DNA from: Pseudoalteromonas prydzensis
Lineage (GTDB): Bacteria > Pseudomonadota > Gammaproteobacteria > Enterobacterales > Alteromonadaceae
Length of the DNA: 64,000 nt
Assembly (NCBI RefSeq): GCF_001661495.1
Contig: NZ_BDDT01000001.1
Location: forward strand, 62,001-126,000
Reading direction: 5' to 3'
Shown piece after piece: positions 24,701 to 34,056 of this stretch (within the stretch, counting starts at the first letter, position 1; each line of letters begins with the position of its first letter). A model generated the notes under the pieces. The model searched no databases and was not told the DNA's origin. It saw only the letters and a program-made list of their open reading frames with translations. The position numbers and the translations under genes were made by a program.

Positions 24701-26143
24701 TTGCCCTTGAGCATTGTATGAGTACTGCCATACATTGCCATTCGGGTCGGTGCGTTTAACTAATTTACCTTGTGCATTATGAACAAAATGCTCTTTATTC
24801 CCATGAGAATCTATACAGGTTGTTTCACCTATCTCAGGGTTATATTCAAACTCATAGGTGTAGGTGTTGTTATCACCCCATTGTTTTATACATTTAGCGC
24901 TTGGAGAATAACTATCCCATTCAAAGTGATGACTAAAACCACTGGCTCGGGTTCGTTTTGTTAATAAATTAGCGGCGTTATAGGTGTAACGTTCAACCTC
25001 ATTTTGTTGATTTGTAGCGTGTATAAGGTTGTTGTTTTCATCATATTCATAGCTTGCTAATAGTGGTGATAGCAATTGCTGTTTGTTGTTTTCATTTGTG
25101 TGGTAAGGCGCTATTTTGCTTAACAAGCCTTGCTGGTTATAACTAAGTATACAACCACGCGCTTTGTTTACTTCAATACGATAAAGGCGTTCTTTCGCAT
25201 CATAGTAAAACTGAATGCTTTGGCCTTTTTCGTTGATTATCTTTTCCAGCAACCAAGAATTCTCACCTGCTTTAAAGGTTAAATGCTGATCATCAGGTGT
25301 GACCAACACTTGCTTACCATTGGTTTGGTAATGCAACGCAAGGTTACTGCTTAGTTGGTAGCTGGATTGGCCTGGCTTTACTTTTTCAAAGCGGTGCTTA
25401 GCGCCGTGCTCATCTTGGTACTCTAACCAGTAGGTGCCTTTTTGTTTTGGCCCAACGATCGGTGGCGGTAAATAATGCTCCGTTAAATTGACCATAAAGT
25501 CATGGCGCCAACCATTACCCATAGTACTGCATATATCAGCGTGCGATGAGCGATATAAACGTCGCCAAATTAATTGTTTACTGCCTGCAAGTGTAAAATC
25601 GATTAACGGGAGGATCTCTTCCCCTGATAGCATTGAAACGGGATCAGAGCGGCACTCTTGTTGATCGATGGGCGTTTCACTGGCAGCTGTGCTGCTGGCA
25701 GCACCGGTTTTATTTACAGGGGCCTGTGTAGCACTTTTACCTGACGCTTTAGTAGTCCCATTTTTGCCTGACTTTTTATTTGCTTTACCAGAGCCGCTTG
25801 CGCTACCACTGTTTGTATTATCGCTAACCTGAAGCGCTGATTTTGCTTTTTGATGATAACAGTTCACACTGCCAGCAATTAATGCTTGGCTAAGCACACT
25901 GGCGGCTTCTCGCGCTGATGCACTGCGTGGACAGTGAGCTCCCACACTATTTAACAGATTTATAAGATCAAGTCGCTTTGCTACATCAGCACTCAATGTA
26001 CCGCCAATTTGGGCTATTTGAGCTTTTGCACTATCTTGGGTATTAGCAACAACACTAAAGTAACCCGGTGGTGCTGATCCTTTCCCAGCAACAAAACAAA
26101 CAGGGTAACTTGCTCCTTGTAAAACAACGATATTACTTTGCAT
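21755..26143 (-). CDS. Rhs-family T6SS effector with unrecognised C-terminal toxin
   Basis: A protein of about 1460 residues. The N-terminal 170 residues include a low-complexity Ser/Gly/Lys/Ala linker. The Rhs shell begins at DPVSMLSGEEILPLIDF, followed by dozens of YD repeats such as YDKLGRV and YNQLGQRV. It closes with RFINQDPIGLVGG and NPVNWVDPMGL, the conserved core end where Rhs proteins are cut. The remaining 202 residues (21758-22363) form the variable toxin domain, which contains GAFIVVGSWTENGRHDS and, later, PTGNEFGAIPGEWVPGGKT; I cannot assign its activity. The ATG at 26143 is chosen over a GTG at 26161; both overlap the preceding gene. No PAAR domain is fused; PAAR is encoded separately upstream. 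Confidence 0.92.
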   Translation of the reverse strand: MQSNIVVLQGASYPVCFVAGKGSAPPGYFSVVANTQDSAKAQIAQIGGTLSADVAKRLDLINLLNSVGAHCPRSASAREAASVLSQALIAGSVNCYHQKAKSALQVSDNTNSGSASGSGKANKKSGKNGTTKASGKSATQAPVNKTGAASSTAASETPIDQQECRSDPVSMLSGEEILPLIDFTLAGSKQLIWRRLYRSSHADICSTMGNGWRHDFMVNLTEHYLPPPIVGPKQKGTYWLEYQDEHGAKHRFEKVKPGQSSYQLSSNLALHYQTNGKQVLVTPDDQHLTFKAGENSWLLEKIINEKGQSIQFYYDAKERLYRIEVNKARGCILSYNQQGLLSKIAPYHTNENNKQQLLSPLLASYEYDENNNLIHATNQQNEVERYTYNAANLLTKRTRASGFSHHFEWDSYSPSAKCIKQWGDNNTYTYEFEYNPEIGETTCIDSHGNKEHFVHNAQGKLVKRTDPNGNVWQYSYNAQGQKIAEIKPDNSQVKFSYTAYGQLESITQPDGSQTHFAYNQLGQRVLTTLPDGQTIARKYSVAGLLQSETFGDGRTALYSHDKLGQLTQHVDVTGQITKFVWNEQGELLAKHHNDELVRYSYDKLGRVNATINNAGLLTQYKYNDHGQLTQTIAFDEKDPAHKQHQHFSYDEAGRLISSQNSKGDTTEQHFEGLSQPHCVIQPDGSALHLTYDKERNLTAIERSDGHVYRISYDANENPTQVIGFDGTLQRYKYDACNRLTSVTQSDKRHVKIERDKLGRVTAQHASLATDTHIVNNANYYSYTLQGKIARAHNAQSTLKQQFDKGGRLLRAEQVHNQQQAHTLKYSYDEYGRRQSLTLPDSSKLNYSYNKFGQLSSIHLQQANSTVSTAQPLVTLTYDSQGNIQTQQFGNTVTLTQQFDVFNRLTQQQLTHPAQALFDTCTYNYDSVNQLIARKEEGVSSHNINFEYNSLGQLIQQNLASSEVDKTAQYQWDSFGNPVSQLKIQNNELAEQQATQPNDNSDIINKVESNQSESKINVIHSEYNDSSAEALASDLSDNDAVITGITDADRLTHFGDSDFHYDEFGNQIRETGKGIKTRREYNAFNQLSCFNNNGTLTQYDYDPLGRRIAKHTEQGKIDYIWDNDQLIGEYQHGEYTWYINLPNQFHPVALIKQGEVYYYHLDQLNTPRFVTNNKAEVVWENQADVYGYEESEVSTTNNFTQPIRFQGQYLDEESGLHYNRYRYYSPKQQRFINQDPIGLVGGINHYQYAPNPVNWVDPMGLSCKENAWNAFQKMTKGHFSNSSEASVSYQKMKEVEALPMGEKPEVSSYLPQSYIDSHSQLFNELGGAFIVVGSWTENGRHDSLPPRKFVGLEPEMSKLISKYESSGGDWRVLRDELNLGSDVNLENDSVLYIQVEPKDTRFSYEMPTGNEFGAIPGEWVPGGKTKSGTREAALIGSEKVVHNKSLEGFEKSFSKTKIIKKGK

Positions 26144-26993
26144 TGTTGTGTACTTCCTCACTTATCCATAAGTATGATGCCGCGGCTTGATATTTTGCTT
26201 GCACTTGCGAAATCACCAACGCATGCGTATAGCGTTCAACAATCGCGGGGCTTGTGGTCAATTGATATAAATTGACAATTCCTTCTAAGGCACCCATTTT
26301 TCCTAATTTATAGTTAGGTAATTCATAATGTGTTTGTTCATTTATTACTTGGTCAAGTAACTGTAAACTGTTTAACCACACGTCACTTTCAGGCTCAATG
26401 CCATTTCCTGGGGCAAAAATAACCTCTATTGTGGGTTGCGCAGTTTGTGCTATTTTTTCAAGTATGCTTGGTAACTGATCATGTTTAGCAAAATCAATTG
26501 AAGGCGCTAAATGATGACTTGTTTGCATCCACCCTGTGTTTTTAGCAGTAACCACAGCGAGAATTCCGGCCACACCTTGATAGCTATACTCTCCCTGCTT
26601 ATTTACTTTAAACGTTGCATCTAGTGCTATTACGTTTACTTTCTGCCAAGCATTTTTTCGTGCTAACGTTACTAATGCAGCCGCACCAGCTGCACCATAA
26701 AAGAATGTGTGGCTTACATGTTCTGGATAAAGCTGTTTCAAACTATTTGTTAAAAGTTGCTTAAGGTCATCTTGATAAGCAAGCGCAGGTAATAACCAAA
26801 CTAATGGCGCTTGTGGGTCTTTAAGCTTTGCAAATAATTCTTTGGATTTTATTATGCAATCATACAAACACGCATCCCAAGATTGCCAACGGGAGTGCTC
26901 ATTAACAGACCTAGTTTCACCGTATAATAACTCATCGATATCATGTTCATGCAGACTCGAAAAAGATTCTATCGCAACGTTAAAAGCTTTCAT
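26133..26993 (-). CDS. Rhs-linked protein of unknown function, possibly thiolase-like
   Basis: A soluble 286-residue protein. The alternating strand/helix pattern with VIALDATFKV, TFFYGAAGAAALVTLA and QGVAGILAVVTA faintly recalls the thiolase/beta-ketoacyl-synthase fold. Such degenerate proteins are sometimes annotated beside VgrG, PAAR and Rhs genes. No catalytic Cys-His-His set is evident, so an enzyme is unlikely. It overlaps the upstream gene by ATGA and overlaps the rhs start, so it is made in step with Rhs. A chaperone or loading-adaptor role is inferred from this position; none of the known adaptor families (DUF4123, DUF1795, DUF2169) is recognisable. Confidence 0.65.
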   Translation of the reverse strand: MKAFNVAIESFSSLHEHDIDELLYGETRSVNEHSRWQSWDACLYDCIIKSKELFAKLKDPQAPLVWLLPALAYQDDLKQLLTNSLKQLYPEHVSHTFFYGAAGAAALVTLARKNAWQKVNVIALDATFKVNKQGEYSYQGVAGILAVVTAKNTGWMQTSHHLAPSIDFAKHDQLPSILEKIAQTAQPTIEVIFAPGNGIEPESDVWLNSLQLLDQVINEQTHYELPNYKLGKMGALEGIVNLYQLTTSPAIVERYTHALVISQVQAKYQAAASYLWISEEVHNNAK

Positions 26994-28018
26994 GCCGATA
27001 CTCCTGCATTTAGCTTTTTAGCAGCCAAATGGTGATAGTAGCGGTATAAATTAAACACCGCTTGGCTATAGCAATCCATTGCTGAGATTTCTATTGCATT
27101 AAGCTTGGCGGTTACAGTATTCCCTGCAACCAATCGCAAAGAGGCTAGCTGCTCCTCATGCTTTGGCCAATTGAGCTGTAGCTGCTGTTTAAAATCCGCA
27201 CATGCTTGTTGATCTCCCTGCCAGGCTCTTATTTGCGTTTCAAAATCAACGAGCAAATCAAGCTTATCGCCTAACATTCTTCTCATTAGGGCAATTAAGC
27301 TACTTGGATTTTCTACTTTACTGAGCGATGTATTGACCAGTGGCAGCAATTTAACAAAGCCACTTTGTAACAATACCTGCAATACATCCACTGTCGGTAA
27401 GTTTCGACTGGCATGGTTGCCGATCGCATTAACCTGATCCCAAGATAACGACAATAAAAAAAGTGACATTAACGGGGAGTTAACGAGCTCACTTTGGCAC
27501 AAAAAATTAAAACCAGTGACAACGTCGTTTAAATCCGTTTGAGCATCGACAAAGACTGTCAATTCACTTTCGACAAGGGCTTGAATTGCTGGATTTTTAC
27601 TTGTCGAAAAAGCAAAATATAAGGTTTGTAAGTCAATTAACGTGATTAAATTAGAACTATGCTGCTGTAATAACACTTTACGGATAATCAGCTTGGCAAC
27701 ACTTTGTAAGCTAGTCTCCTTAAGCAAATTATTAATAAAAATAAGATTAATATTTTGCGGCAAGTTAGCCATGATCTCGATACATGCTTGTGAAATTGTA
27801 TCTGGGCTTATATCGTCATTCAATAACGAGACTAGTTGCTCTAATTTTGGCTGAATGAATCGTTGCTCGACTTGCTTTTTTTTAGCCGTAAGCCAACATG
27901 ACTCTAATAGCCTATTTTGCAGTGTTTTAACATAACCTACAGAAGTAAACGGGCAGCGCTGGGCATTACTAATTTTTATAAGCTGCGCTTGGTGATCACT
28001 TAAATAGATAGATAACAA
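26990..28018 (-). CDS. Helical protein of unknown function in the VgrG-Rhs module
   Basis: A 342-residue, almost entirely helical, leucine-rich soluble protein. Repeated amphipathic helix pairs (VAKLIIRKVLLQQHSSNLIT; LPTVDVLQVLLQSGFVKLLP; NPSSLIALMRRMLGDKLDLL) suggest an alpha-solenoid or HEAT-like scaffold. It starts two bases after the PAAR stop and ends in an ATGA overlap with the next gene, so PAAR, this protein, the next protein and Rhs form one coupled unit. A role in loading Rhs onto the PAAR-VgrG tip is plausible and unproven. I do not recognise a named family. Confidence 0.65.
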   Translation of the reverse strand: MLSIYLSDHQAQLIKISNAQRCPFTSVGYVKTLQNRLLESCWLTAKKKQVEQRFIQPKLEQLVSLLNDDISPDTISQACIEIMANLPQNINLIFINNLLKETSLQSVAKLIIRKVLLQQHSSNLITLIDLQTLYFAFSTSKNPAIQALVESELTVFVDAQTDLNDVVTGFNFLCQSELVNSPLMSLFLLSLSWDQVNAIGNHASRNLPTVDVLQVLLQSGFVKLLPLVNTSLSKVENPSSLIALMRRMLGDKLDLLVDFETQIRAWQGDQQACADFKQQLQLNWPKHEEQLASLRLVAGNTVTAKLNAIEISAMDCYSQAVFNLYRYYHHLAAKKLNAGVSA

Positions 28019-28020
28019 AA

Positions 28021-28311
28021 TCAGCCACCGATCAATACAGTAGGGTTACCAATAACAATTTTTCCACCATGTGAACTATCATCGCCCATTCTAGCCGCTG
28101 GCTTACCATTAATTTTAACGCTTCCTGATCCGGATTTAATACTATCCGGAGGGCCAATACATACCAACATATCGCCTTTACGCGCAGCCGGCATACCACC
28201 AATTAATACGTTACCAGAGCCTGCAACCACAGGGCCTCCAACATGAGGAACGGTTCCCGTGGTTTTTGGGCAAACATGCATGTGACCAATTGTAGCGGCG
28301 GGCTTACCCAT
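28021..28311 (-). CDS. PAAR-domain T6SS spike tip protein
   Basis: A 96-residue protein that is a complete PAAR domain and nothing else. It contains MGKPAATIGHMHVCPKTTG, then GPVVAGSGNVLIGGMPAARK, then GDMLVCIGPPD, GSGSVKINGKPAARMGDDS and GNPTVLIGG. The His/Cys residues (H11, C14, C51 and the late SSHGG His) match the zinc site at the cone apex. It should sharpen the VgrG trimer and carry the Rhs effector. It lies between the 118-aa gene and the helical linker gene. Confidence 0.93.
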   Translation of the reverse strand: MGKPAATIGHMHVCPKTTGTVPHVGGPVVAGSGNVLIGGMPAARKGDMLVCIGPPDSIKSGSGSVKINGKPAARMGDDSSHGGKIVIGNPTVLIGG

Positions 28312-28371
28312 TATGACTCCTTGTCTTATTAATATTTATGCAACAGCATTATTCACATTTACAGGACTGTA

Positions 28372-28728
28372 TTATTCATACAGAGGAATAATTAGCAGCT
28401 TACTTTGTGCAGTTAAAAAAGATAAAAGCTCGATTAATTCAGCTTGACTATAATCATTAAGTGAAACTGAACTTTGCATCACATACTGATAAAGAACAGA
28501 CACTATATCTGCGCTATTTAAAGCTGGGTGTAAATTAATAAAAAACTGCTTAGCATAATAACCATTCAATGCTTTCAAATGGCTTAACGCAGGATTAAGT
28601 AGTGGATCATCTGGCCTATTTATTGGTAAACAAATTAAATGGGGAAGGCCATAACGGCAATATACAACATATCCATTATTGTTTATCCCACTTCTAACCC
28701 CAGATTTAAAGCCATTTATAATTTCCAT
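28372..28728 (-). CDS. Small protein between vgrG and PAAR genes (118 aa)
   Basis: An unrecognised 118-residue soluble protein. The first half is mixed (GVRSGINNNGYVVYCRYGLP) and the second half helical (ADIVSVLYQYVMQSSVSLND, then QAELIELLSFLTAQ). It begins seven bases after vgrG ends and precedes the PAAR gene by about 60 bases. It is too short for DUF4123 and lacks the features of DUF1795. A VgrG-associated chaperone or tip adaptor is the natural guess. Confidence 0.55.
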   Translation of the reverse strand: MEIINGFKSGVRSGINNNGYVVYCRYGLPHLICLPINRPDDPLLNPALSHLKALNGYYAKQFFINLHPALNSADIVSVLYQYVMQSSVSLNDYSQAELIELLSFLTAQSKLLIIPLYE

Positions 28729-28735
28729 ATCTGCA

Positions 28736-30637
28736 CTAATTCAACTTAATCATGCCAGCAGACAATGTAATTGCGCTACCGTCAACTTTAATATTGCTGC
28801 CTTTAATATCGATATTAGTGCCTTCAATTGTAATATTTCCGCTGCTGCTCATTTTTATTTGCGCAGAGCCCGTTTTTATTACAATTTCATCACCCGCTTC
28901 AATATTTAATGTTTTACCAACTTTAACCGTATCGTTATCACCAATCTCACTAACACGATTAGTTTTTACATTTAGAGTATCGTTATTGCCAACGTCTACG
29001 GTACGATCATTGCCGATTAGGACTTTATTATCATTACCGATTTCGACATTATGATCGTTATCAGTTTTGTCATTTTGGTCATTTTTAACATAGAGCTGTT
29101 TATCTTTTTCCGCCTGGATATAAACGAGCTCACTGCCCTTTTTGTCTTCAAAACGCAGTTCGTTAAAGTTATCTGCTCCACCCTCTTTGGTCGAACGTGT
29201 TTTAATACCACTTTGTGTTTTTTCAGCGGGCAGCGCATAAGGAGGCATTAAATCAGCATTATAAATGGCACCACTTATAATTGGCTGATCAGGGTCGCCA
29301 TTTATAAAATCAACTAGGACTTCTTGACCTACACGGGGGAAGAAAAATGCGCCCCATTTTTTGCCTGCCCAGTTTTGGGCAACACGGATCCAGCATGAAC
29401 TTTTAGAGTCTTTTTTACCTTCGCGGTCCCAATCAAATTGCACTTTTACACGACCATACTGGTCAATCATGATTTCATCAGCGCTGTCGCCGGTGACAAT
29501 TGCGGTCTGAACACCATTTATTACAGGCTTTTTCTTATTAATTTGTGCTCTGTATGGAATTTCTTTTGGTACACATTCAAAGTGGTTTGAATATACTTCT
29601 TCTGCACCAGCTTGCTGTGCGCCGGACTGGTTTGGTACTGTGATTGATGTCATCATCGAGGTAATAACAAATGTTTTACCTTCTAATCTCGGATCTTCGT
29701 GCTTTTTGAAACTAAATAATTTACCAACAGTAAAAGAGCGACAATCACTTCGGCCACTTGATAACTTCATGTCGCGTTGTAGCGACTCTAGTTGTACTGA
29801 GGCTAAATTTGCAGCTCGCGGATGACACTCTGCTTCACCTGTATATTCGAATACTTCAGAGACTGATTGTGTTGGTAACTCAGGATTAGCTTGCTCACCA
29901 TCAGGGTATCGTGATGGTTGTTTAAAATCATAACCAACACGCTTAAAGCTGCCAGGCGCTAAACTCAAACCACCTTGCCAACGCGAAATATGTGACGTAC
30001 TTAGGTGGCCTGTTGAATACTCAACTTTACTTTCATCGCATACTTCATAAGCGGTAATATCATCAGCTAATACAAGAGTATGAGCACTATTACTATGCTC
30101 GAAAAAATAAAAAATACCTTCTTGCTGCAGCAAGCGCTGAATAAAATCAAAATCGGATTCTTGATACTGAACACAGTATTCGTATTTTGGATAAGTTTTG
30201 CTGGTTTTATCTGAAAAGGCGACATTATGCTGGCCAAATAAATCAGCAAAAATATCTTTAACTGTTTTCTTTTGATAGATACGACTGTTCTTACGGTTTC
30301 GCATAGAAGCAGCAAATGGAACAATCGTAGCCTGATAATCAATATAATTCTTTTGTTCGTCAATATCGGCTGTACGGCTGCCGTTCGACACAAGATGACT
30401 AACAATCCCGTGGTAATAACGCTCACCACCACCATCAGCATTTCTTACTTTTATAGATACAGGTTTGCCCACTAAGTCTTCGTGAGCTATCTGCTTGCCA
30501 ATTGTATACATGTTAGCAGACATTACAAATAAGTCAGACATTGCCTCTTGGGCAACAAAGCGAGTTAAATAAAGGGCATCTTTACCAGCAGGGGTGCTAA
30601 TTTGAATTACGTTTTTATCTTGTGTAGCTTTTTGCAT
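28736..30637 (-). CDS. vgrG: VgrG T6SS spike protein
   Basis: A 633-residue protein with the full VgrG layout. The N-terminal gp27-like region contains YPKYEYCVQYQESDFDFIQR, followed by LLQQEGIFYFFEHS. The gp5-like OB fold is IDQYGRVKVQFDWDREGKKD, then RVAQNWAGKKWGAFFFPRVG and EVLVDFINGDPDQPIISG. The C-terminal beta-helix has tandem VEIGNDNKVLIGNDRTVDVG repeats and ends IKVDGSAITLSAGMIKLN. No extra effector domain is fused, so toxicity is carried by separate cargo. The gene follows hcp after a terminator and leads the 118-aa, PAAR, linker and rhs genes. Confidence 0.97.
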   Translation of the reverse strand: MQKATQDKNVIQISTPAGKDALYLTRFVAQEAMSDLFVMSANMYTIGKQIAHEDLVGKPVSIKVRNADGGGERYYHGIVSHLVSNGSRTADIDEQKNYIDYQATIVPFAASMRNRKNSRIYQKKTVKDIFADLFGQHNVAFSDKTSKTYPKYEYCVQYQESDFDFIQRLLQQEGIFYFFEHSNSAHTLVLADDITAYEVCDESKVEYSTGHLSTSHISRWQGGLSLAPGSFKRVGYDFKQPSRYPDGEQANPELPTQSVSEVFEYTGEAECHPRAANLASVQLESLQRDMKLSSGRSDCRSFTVGKLFSFKKHEDPRLEGKTFVITSMMTSITVPNQSGAQQAGAEEVYSNHFECVPKEIPYRAQINKKKPVINGVQTAIVTGDSADEIMIDQYGRVKVQFDWDREGKKDSKSSCWIRVAQNWAGKKWGAFFFPRVGQEVLVDFINGDPDQPIISGAIYNADLMPPYALPAEKTQSGIKTRSTKEGGADNFNELRFEDKKGSELVYIQAEKDKQLYVKNDQNDKTDNDHNVEIGNDNKVLIGNDRTVDVGNNDTLNVKTNRVSEIGDNDTVKVGKTLNIEAGDEIVIKTGSAQIKMSSSGNITIEGTNIDIKGSNIKVDGSAITLSAGMIKLN

Positions 30638-30663
30638 TCCTTGCTTTTCCCATCCTAGAGATC

Positions 30664-30692
30664 AAAAAAAGCTCTGAGCAATGCTCAGAGCC
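30664..30692 (-). terminator. Strong intrinsic terminator between hcp and vgrG
   Basis: GCTCTGAGCA (30671-30680) is the exact inverse of TGCTCAGAGC (30682-30691). On the minus strand the hairpin is followed by seven T residues (30664-30670). It lies just after the hcp stop, so most hcp transcripts should end here, while vgrG and rhs depend on read-through or their own promoter. Confidence 0.88.
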
Positions 30693-30710
30693 ATTATTAG
30701 ACAACAAATA

Positions 30711-31190
30711 TTACATTTGTTGACCTTTAACACCGCTGTAACCATATACAAGTGGAGCAGTGATGTTATTTTTGTCATCAGTAGGAGTAACAGTCATCAT
30801 CATTTCAGTGTAGCTGATAGTGATTGTTTCGATCGGACGATCGTTTTGTACTGAAACTGAATAGCTAGAAATCATTGCATCAGTAAGTTCGATTTTCATG
30901 ATTTCTTCAACTTTATCACCTTGCTTAGTGATATGGAAAATAGCCGGAAGACCTTTACCAATTGTTGCTTCTTTGAAAAGATCCGGAGATGCTTTGTCTT
31001 GAAGTTTAGTAATTGTTACGTCACCAAGACGAGTAGAGCTAGACTCACGGTCCATTGCTGTACCAGTCGCAGCGCTAATTTCACGGCTTACGTTCCAATC
31101 TAAAGATAATACTGTGATTAAATCTTTAAAAGACTCAGCTGTAGTTTCGCCTTTAATTGAACCGTACTTTAAATATGTATTTGCTTGCAT
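30711..31190 (-). CDS. hcp: Hcp T6SS tube protein
   Basis: A 159-residue Hcp. The start MQANTYLKYGSIKGETTAES, LSLDWNVSREISA and the C-terminal strand ETITISYTEMMMTVTP are typical. It forms the hexameric inner tube and a soluble secreted ring. The ATG at 31190 has a perfect AAAGGAG nine bases upstream; an earlier in-frame start at 31217 would place that site inside the gene. It stands alone between about 240 bp of upstream sequence and a strong terminator, as expected for a structural protein needed in excess. Confidence 0.96.
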   Translation of the reverse strand: MQANTYLKYGSIKGETTAESFKDLITVLSLDWNVSREISAATGTAMDRESSSTRLGDVTITKLQDKASPDLFKEATIGKGLPAIFHITKQGDKVEEIMKIELTDAMISSYSVSVQNDRPIETITISYTEMMMTVTPTDDKNNITAPLVYGYSGVKGQQM

Positions 31191-31427
31191 TTGATAATGC
31201 TCCTTTTTATTAAACAATGTTATCCATTTAGCCTGGATTCTTTTCTTTGGTTTCCCAAAATTCCTTTGAAATCATTATCTCTAATACTGCGATGAAAAGG
31301 CCCTAAAAATCCTTTCCTTAGATGAAGACAATATCTCAAAATTCCATGTAGTGATTTAAGGCACCAAAATTATAATACCGTAAAACTTAATAAACAACCT
31401 TATTATCGAGTTATTTATAAATTTATT

Positions 31428-34034
31428 TTAATCTATATTAAGCTCGAATTCATTATCTTTAACTTTCAACAATATATTATTAATTTCGTTATTTTCAATC
31501 ATACTGAAAAGCAAGACTTCAGACAGCATTGGTAACACTTTGTTTTGCAATATTGTATGAATATTCCTAGCGCCTGAGCCAGCGTTTTGGCAATTTGCAA
31601 CTATATAATCAATAACATCATTATTATAAGTCAATACTGCATTATAATTTTTCTCTACACGTTTGATTATTTTAGCCAATTGTATCTTTGCAATCTCTGT
31701 AAGAATATCGTCACTTAATGGGATATAAGGAATTACATTAATACGACCTAAAAATGCAGGTTTGAAAGCAGTCAGTAAATCATCTTGCAGAGCTTTTGAT
31801 AATCCTTTGATACTTGGCTTACTTTCTTCATCTTCAAATAGGCTCATAGTGGTATCTGTACCCACATTTGAAGTCATAATGATAATGGTGTTTTTAAAGT
31901 CAATATCGCGCCCTTCGCCATCTTTGATGGTGCCTTTATCAAAAACTTGATAGAAGATATCTTGCACACCAGGATGCGCCTTTTCCATTTCGTCTAATAG
32001 CACTACACTATAAGGCTTTCTTCTAACCGCTTCCGTTAAAATGCCCCCTTCACCATATCCAACATAGCCTGGAGGCGAGCCTAATAATAATGAAACTTTA
32101 TGCTCTTCTTTAAATTCAGACATGTTGATCACAGTGACATTTTCTTCACTGCCATATACTTCCTGCGCCAGTGCTAAAGCGGTCTCAGTTTTACCTACCC
32201 CACTTGGACCTGCGAGCATAAATATACCATTAGGGCGACTTTCATCGGCAAGCTGCGCCCGAGAGGTTTGCACAACTTTAGCAATTAAATCCAATGCATG
32301 ATCTTGGCCTACAACCCGTTGCTTCATATGCGTTGCTAAGTTCAAAATGCCGTGAATTTCATCTTCATGCATTTTACCGACAGGAATACCCGTCCAGTCT
32401 GAAATCACTTGCGCTATAAGTTCTTCACTGACCTGCCAGTGCACCATATTTTGCTCAAACGTGGCGAGTTTTTCTTTACTAAGTTTAAGTGACTCAAGCA
32501 TTTCTTGTGACGCTTCTTGCTCTTGCGTATTTACAAGTTCAAGTGCCTGATTTAACTCTGAGACAATTTCTTTCTCGAGTTTAAATTGTTCATTGAGCGG
32601 CTGTAATTGCTGATCAATACTTATAAGCTCTGCTTTTAAATCGTCTAACTGCTGAGAATGATCTAAGCCCGTTTTTTGCTCACGATTTAACATTTTAATT
32701 TGCGTTTCAATCACACTTAGACGATTGACTAATTGCTCTATTGTATTAGGCGTAGACGCTTGGCTCATTGCAACGCGGGCACAGGCCGTATCCAAAAGTG
32801 CAACGGCCTTATCTGGTAATTGTCTGGCTGTGATGTATCGATGCGAAAGATGAACAGCACTTTCTAGCGCCTGCTCAGAAATAAATACTTTATGGTGGCG
32901 CTCCATCACAGGAACTAAACCACGTAACATCGCCACTGCTTTTTCTGGTGTTGGCTCTTCGACTTTAACAACCTGAAAACGGCGGGTCAGTGCGGCGTCT
33001 TTTTCAAAAAACTTTTTATACTCTGCCCAGGTGGTTGCAGCAATTGTACGTAATTCACCACGTGCCAATGCTGGTTTTAGTAAATTAGCCGCGTCGTTTT
33101 GACCTGCTTGACCACCACTGCCGATCATTGTGTGTGCTTCATCGATAAATAAGATAACAGGGTCAGCAGAGTTCTTAACTTCATTAATTAATGATTTTAA
33201 GCGATTCTCAAACTCACCTTTCATGCCAGCACCGGCTTGTAGAAGCGCTAAATCTAAGCTATGAATTTTTACATTTTGCAGTACAGCGGGAACATCTTTT
33301 TGCGCAATTCTAAGTGCTAAACCTTCGACAACCGCTGTTTTACCAACCCCAGCTTCACCGGTTAAAATCGGGTTGTTTTGACGTCGTCGGGTTAAAATGT
33401 CGATCATTTGTCTAATTTCAAAATCTCGTCCTAAAATAGGATCAATTTTACCTGAGCGTGCTTGTGCTGTGAGATCGACCGTAAATTGTTCAAGGTTTGG
33501 TGTTTTAGAATTCATGCTTGCTTGTGCTGCAGTCGCATTTTGCGTTGCGTGATTTCGCTCTTGTGATTGCGCCACTATTTCAGGCCAAGCATGTAACAGC
33601 TGGCCCGGATCAATTTTATTAAATAACTTACTACAGCGGGTAACCAAACTAGCTAGCGTGTCGTCTTTCGTTAATGTATAAATAACATATGCACTGCGAA
33701 TTTGCTGATCCGTAAATTCTATACTTGTACTTAACCAAGATTGTCTTAATAGACTCGTAACATGCACAGATAAACTAGGCGAAGACTCACTCCCAGTTTT
33801 GAAAGATTCAAGTGACTGATTTAAGTCCTGTTTCACTTGATCAATGTCGATATCAAATGAACCAAAAATAAGCCTAACATCATCAAGCTGCTGCTCGACC
33901 ATGGCGAGCAACCAATGCTCAAGTTCAACCGTAAAGTGACTGCGGCTATTACAAATTGCAACAGCCGCCTCAAGGCTTTTTCTGCAGTCGGGACTCAGTT
34001 TTTCAACTAATTTATTCAGTGTCATCGAAGACAT
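31428..34034 (-). CDS. tssH: T6SS sheath-disassembly ATPase TssH (ClpV)
   Basis: An 868-residue Clp-type AAA+ protein. The N-terminal repeat domain (about 1-160) is followed by AAA1 with Walker [14 protein letters not shown] and Walker [13 protein letters not shown] middle coiled-coil domain (about 400-530) comes next, then AAA2 with [13 protein letters not shown] and [25 protein letters not shown] links the domains as in ClpB/ClpV. It disassembles contracted TssBC sheaths using ATP. The N-terminal domain differs from ClpB and ends the sheath/baseplate operon, 22 bases after tssG. Confidence 0.97.
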   Translation of the reverse strand: MSSMTLNKLVEKLSPDCRKSLEAAVAICNSRSHFTVELEHWLLAMVEQQLDDVRLIFGSFDIDIDQVKQDLNQSLESFKTGSESSPSLSVHVTSLLRQSWLSTSIEFTDQQIRSAYVIYTLTKDDTLASLVTRCSKLFNKIDPGQLLHAWPEIVAQSQERNHATQNATAAQASMNSKTPNLEQFTVDLTAQARSGKIDPILGRDFEIRQMIDILTRRRQNNPILTGEAGVGKTAVVEGLALRIAQKDVPAVLQNVKIHSLDLALLQAGAGMKGEFENRLKSLINEVKNSADPVILFIDEAHTMIGSGGQAGQNDAANLLKPALARGELRTIAATTWAEYKKFFEKDAALTRRFQVVKVEEPTPEKAVAMLRGLVPVMERHHKVFISEQALESAVHLSHRYITARQLPDKAVALLDTACARVAMSQASTPNTIEQLVNRLSVIETQIKMLNREQKTGLDHSQQLDDLKAELISIDQQLQPLNEQFKLEKEIVSELNQALELVNTQEQEASQEMLESLKLSKEKLATFEQNMVHWQVSEELIAQVISDWTGIPVGKMHEDEIHGILNLATHMKQRVVGQDHALDLIAKVVQTSRAQLADESRPNGIFMLAGPSGVGKTETALALAQEVYGSEENVTVINMSEFKEEHKVSLLLGSPPGYVGYGEGGILTEAVRRKPYSVVLLDEMEKAHPGVQDIFYQVFDKGTIKDGEGRDIDFKNTIIIMTSNVGTDTTMSLFEDEESKPSIKGLSKALQDDLLTAFKPAFLGRINVIPYIPLSDDILTEIAKIQLAKIIKRVEKNYNAVLTYNNDVIDYIVANCQNAGSGARNIHTILQNKVLPMLSEVLLFSMIENNEINNILLKVKDNEFELNID

Positions 34035-34056
34035 ACTCTGTTCCTTTTAATTTTAA

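Noticed and set aside
22364-25640. Tandem repeats in rhs as a CRISPR or minisatellite
   Set aside because: The repeats are degenerate YD-type coding repeats of the Rhs shell, with no fixed DNA repeat or spacer structure.
26133-26993. Active beta-ketoacyl synthase
   Set aside because: Only a faint thiolase-like pattern is present and no convincing Cys-His-His catalytic set can be found.
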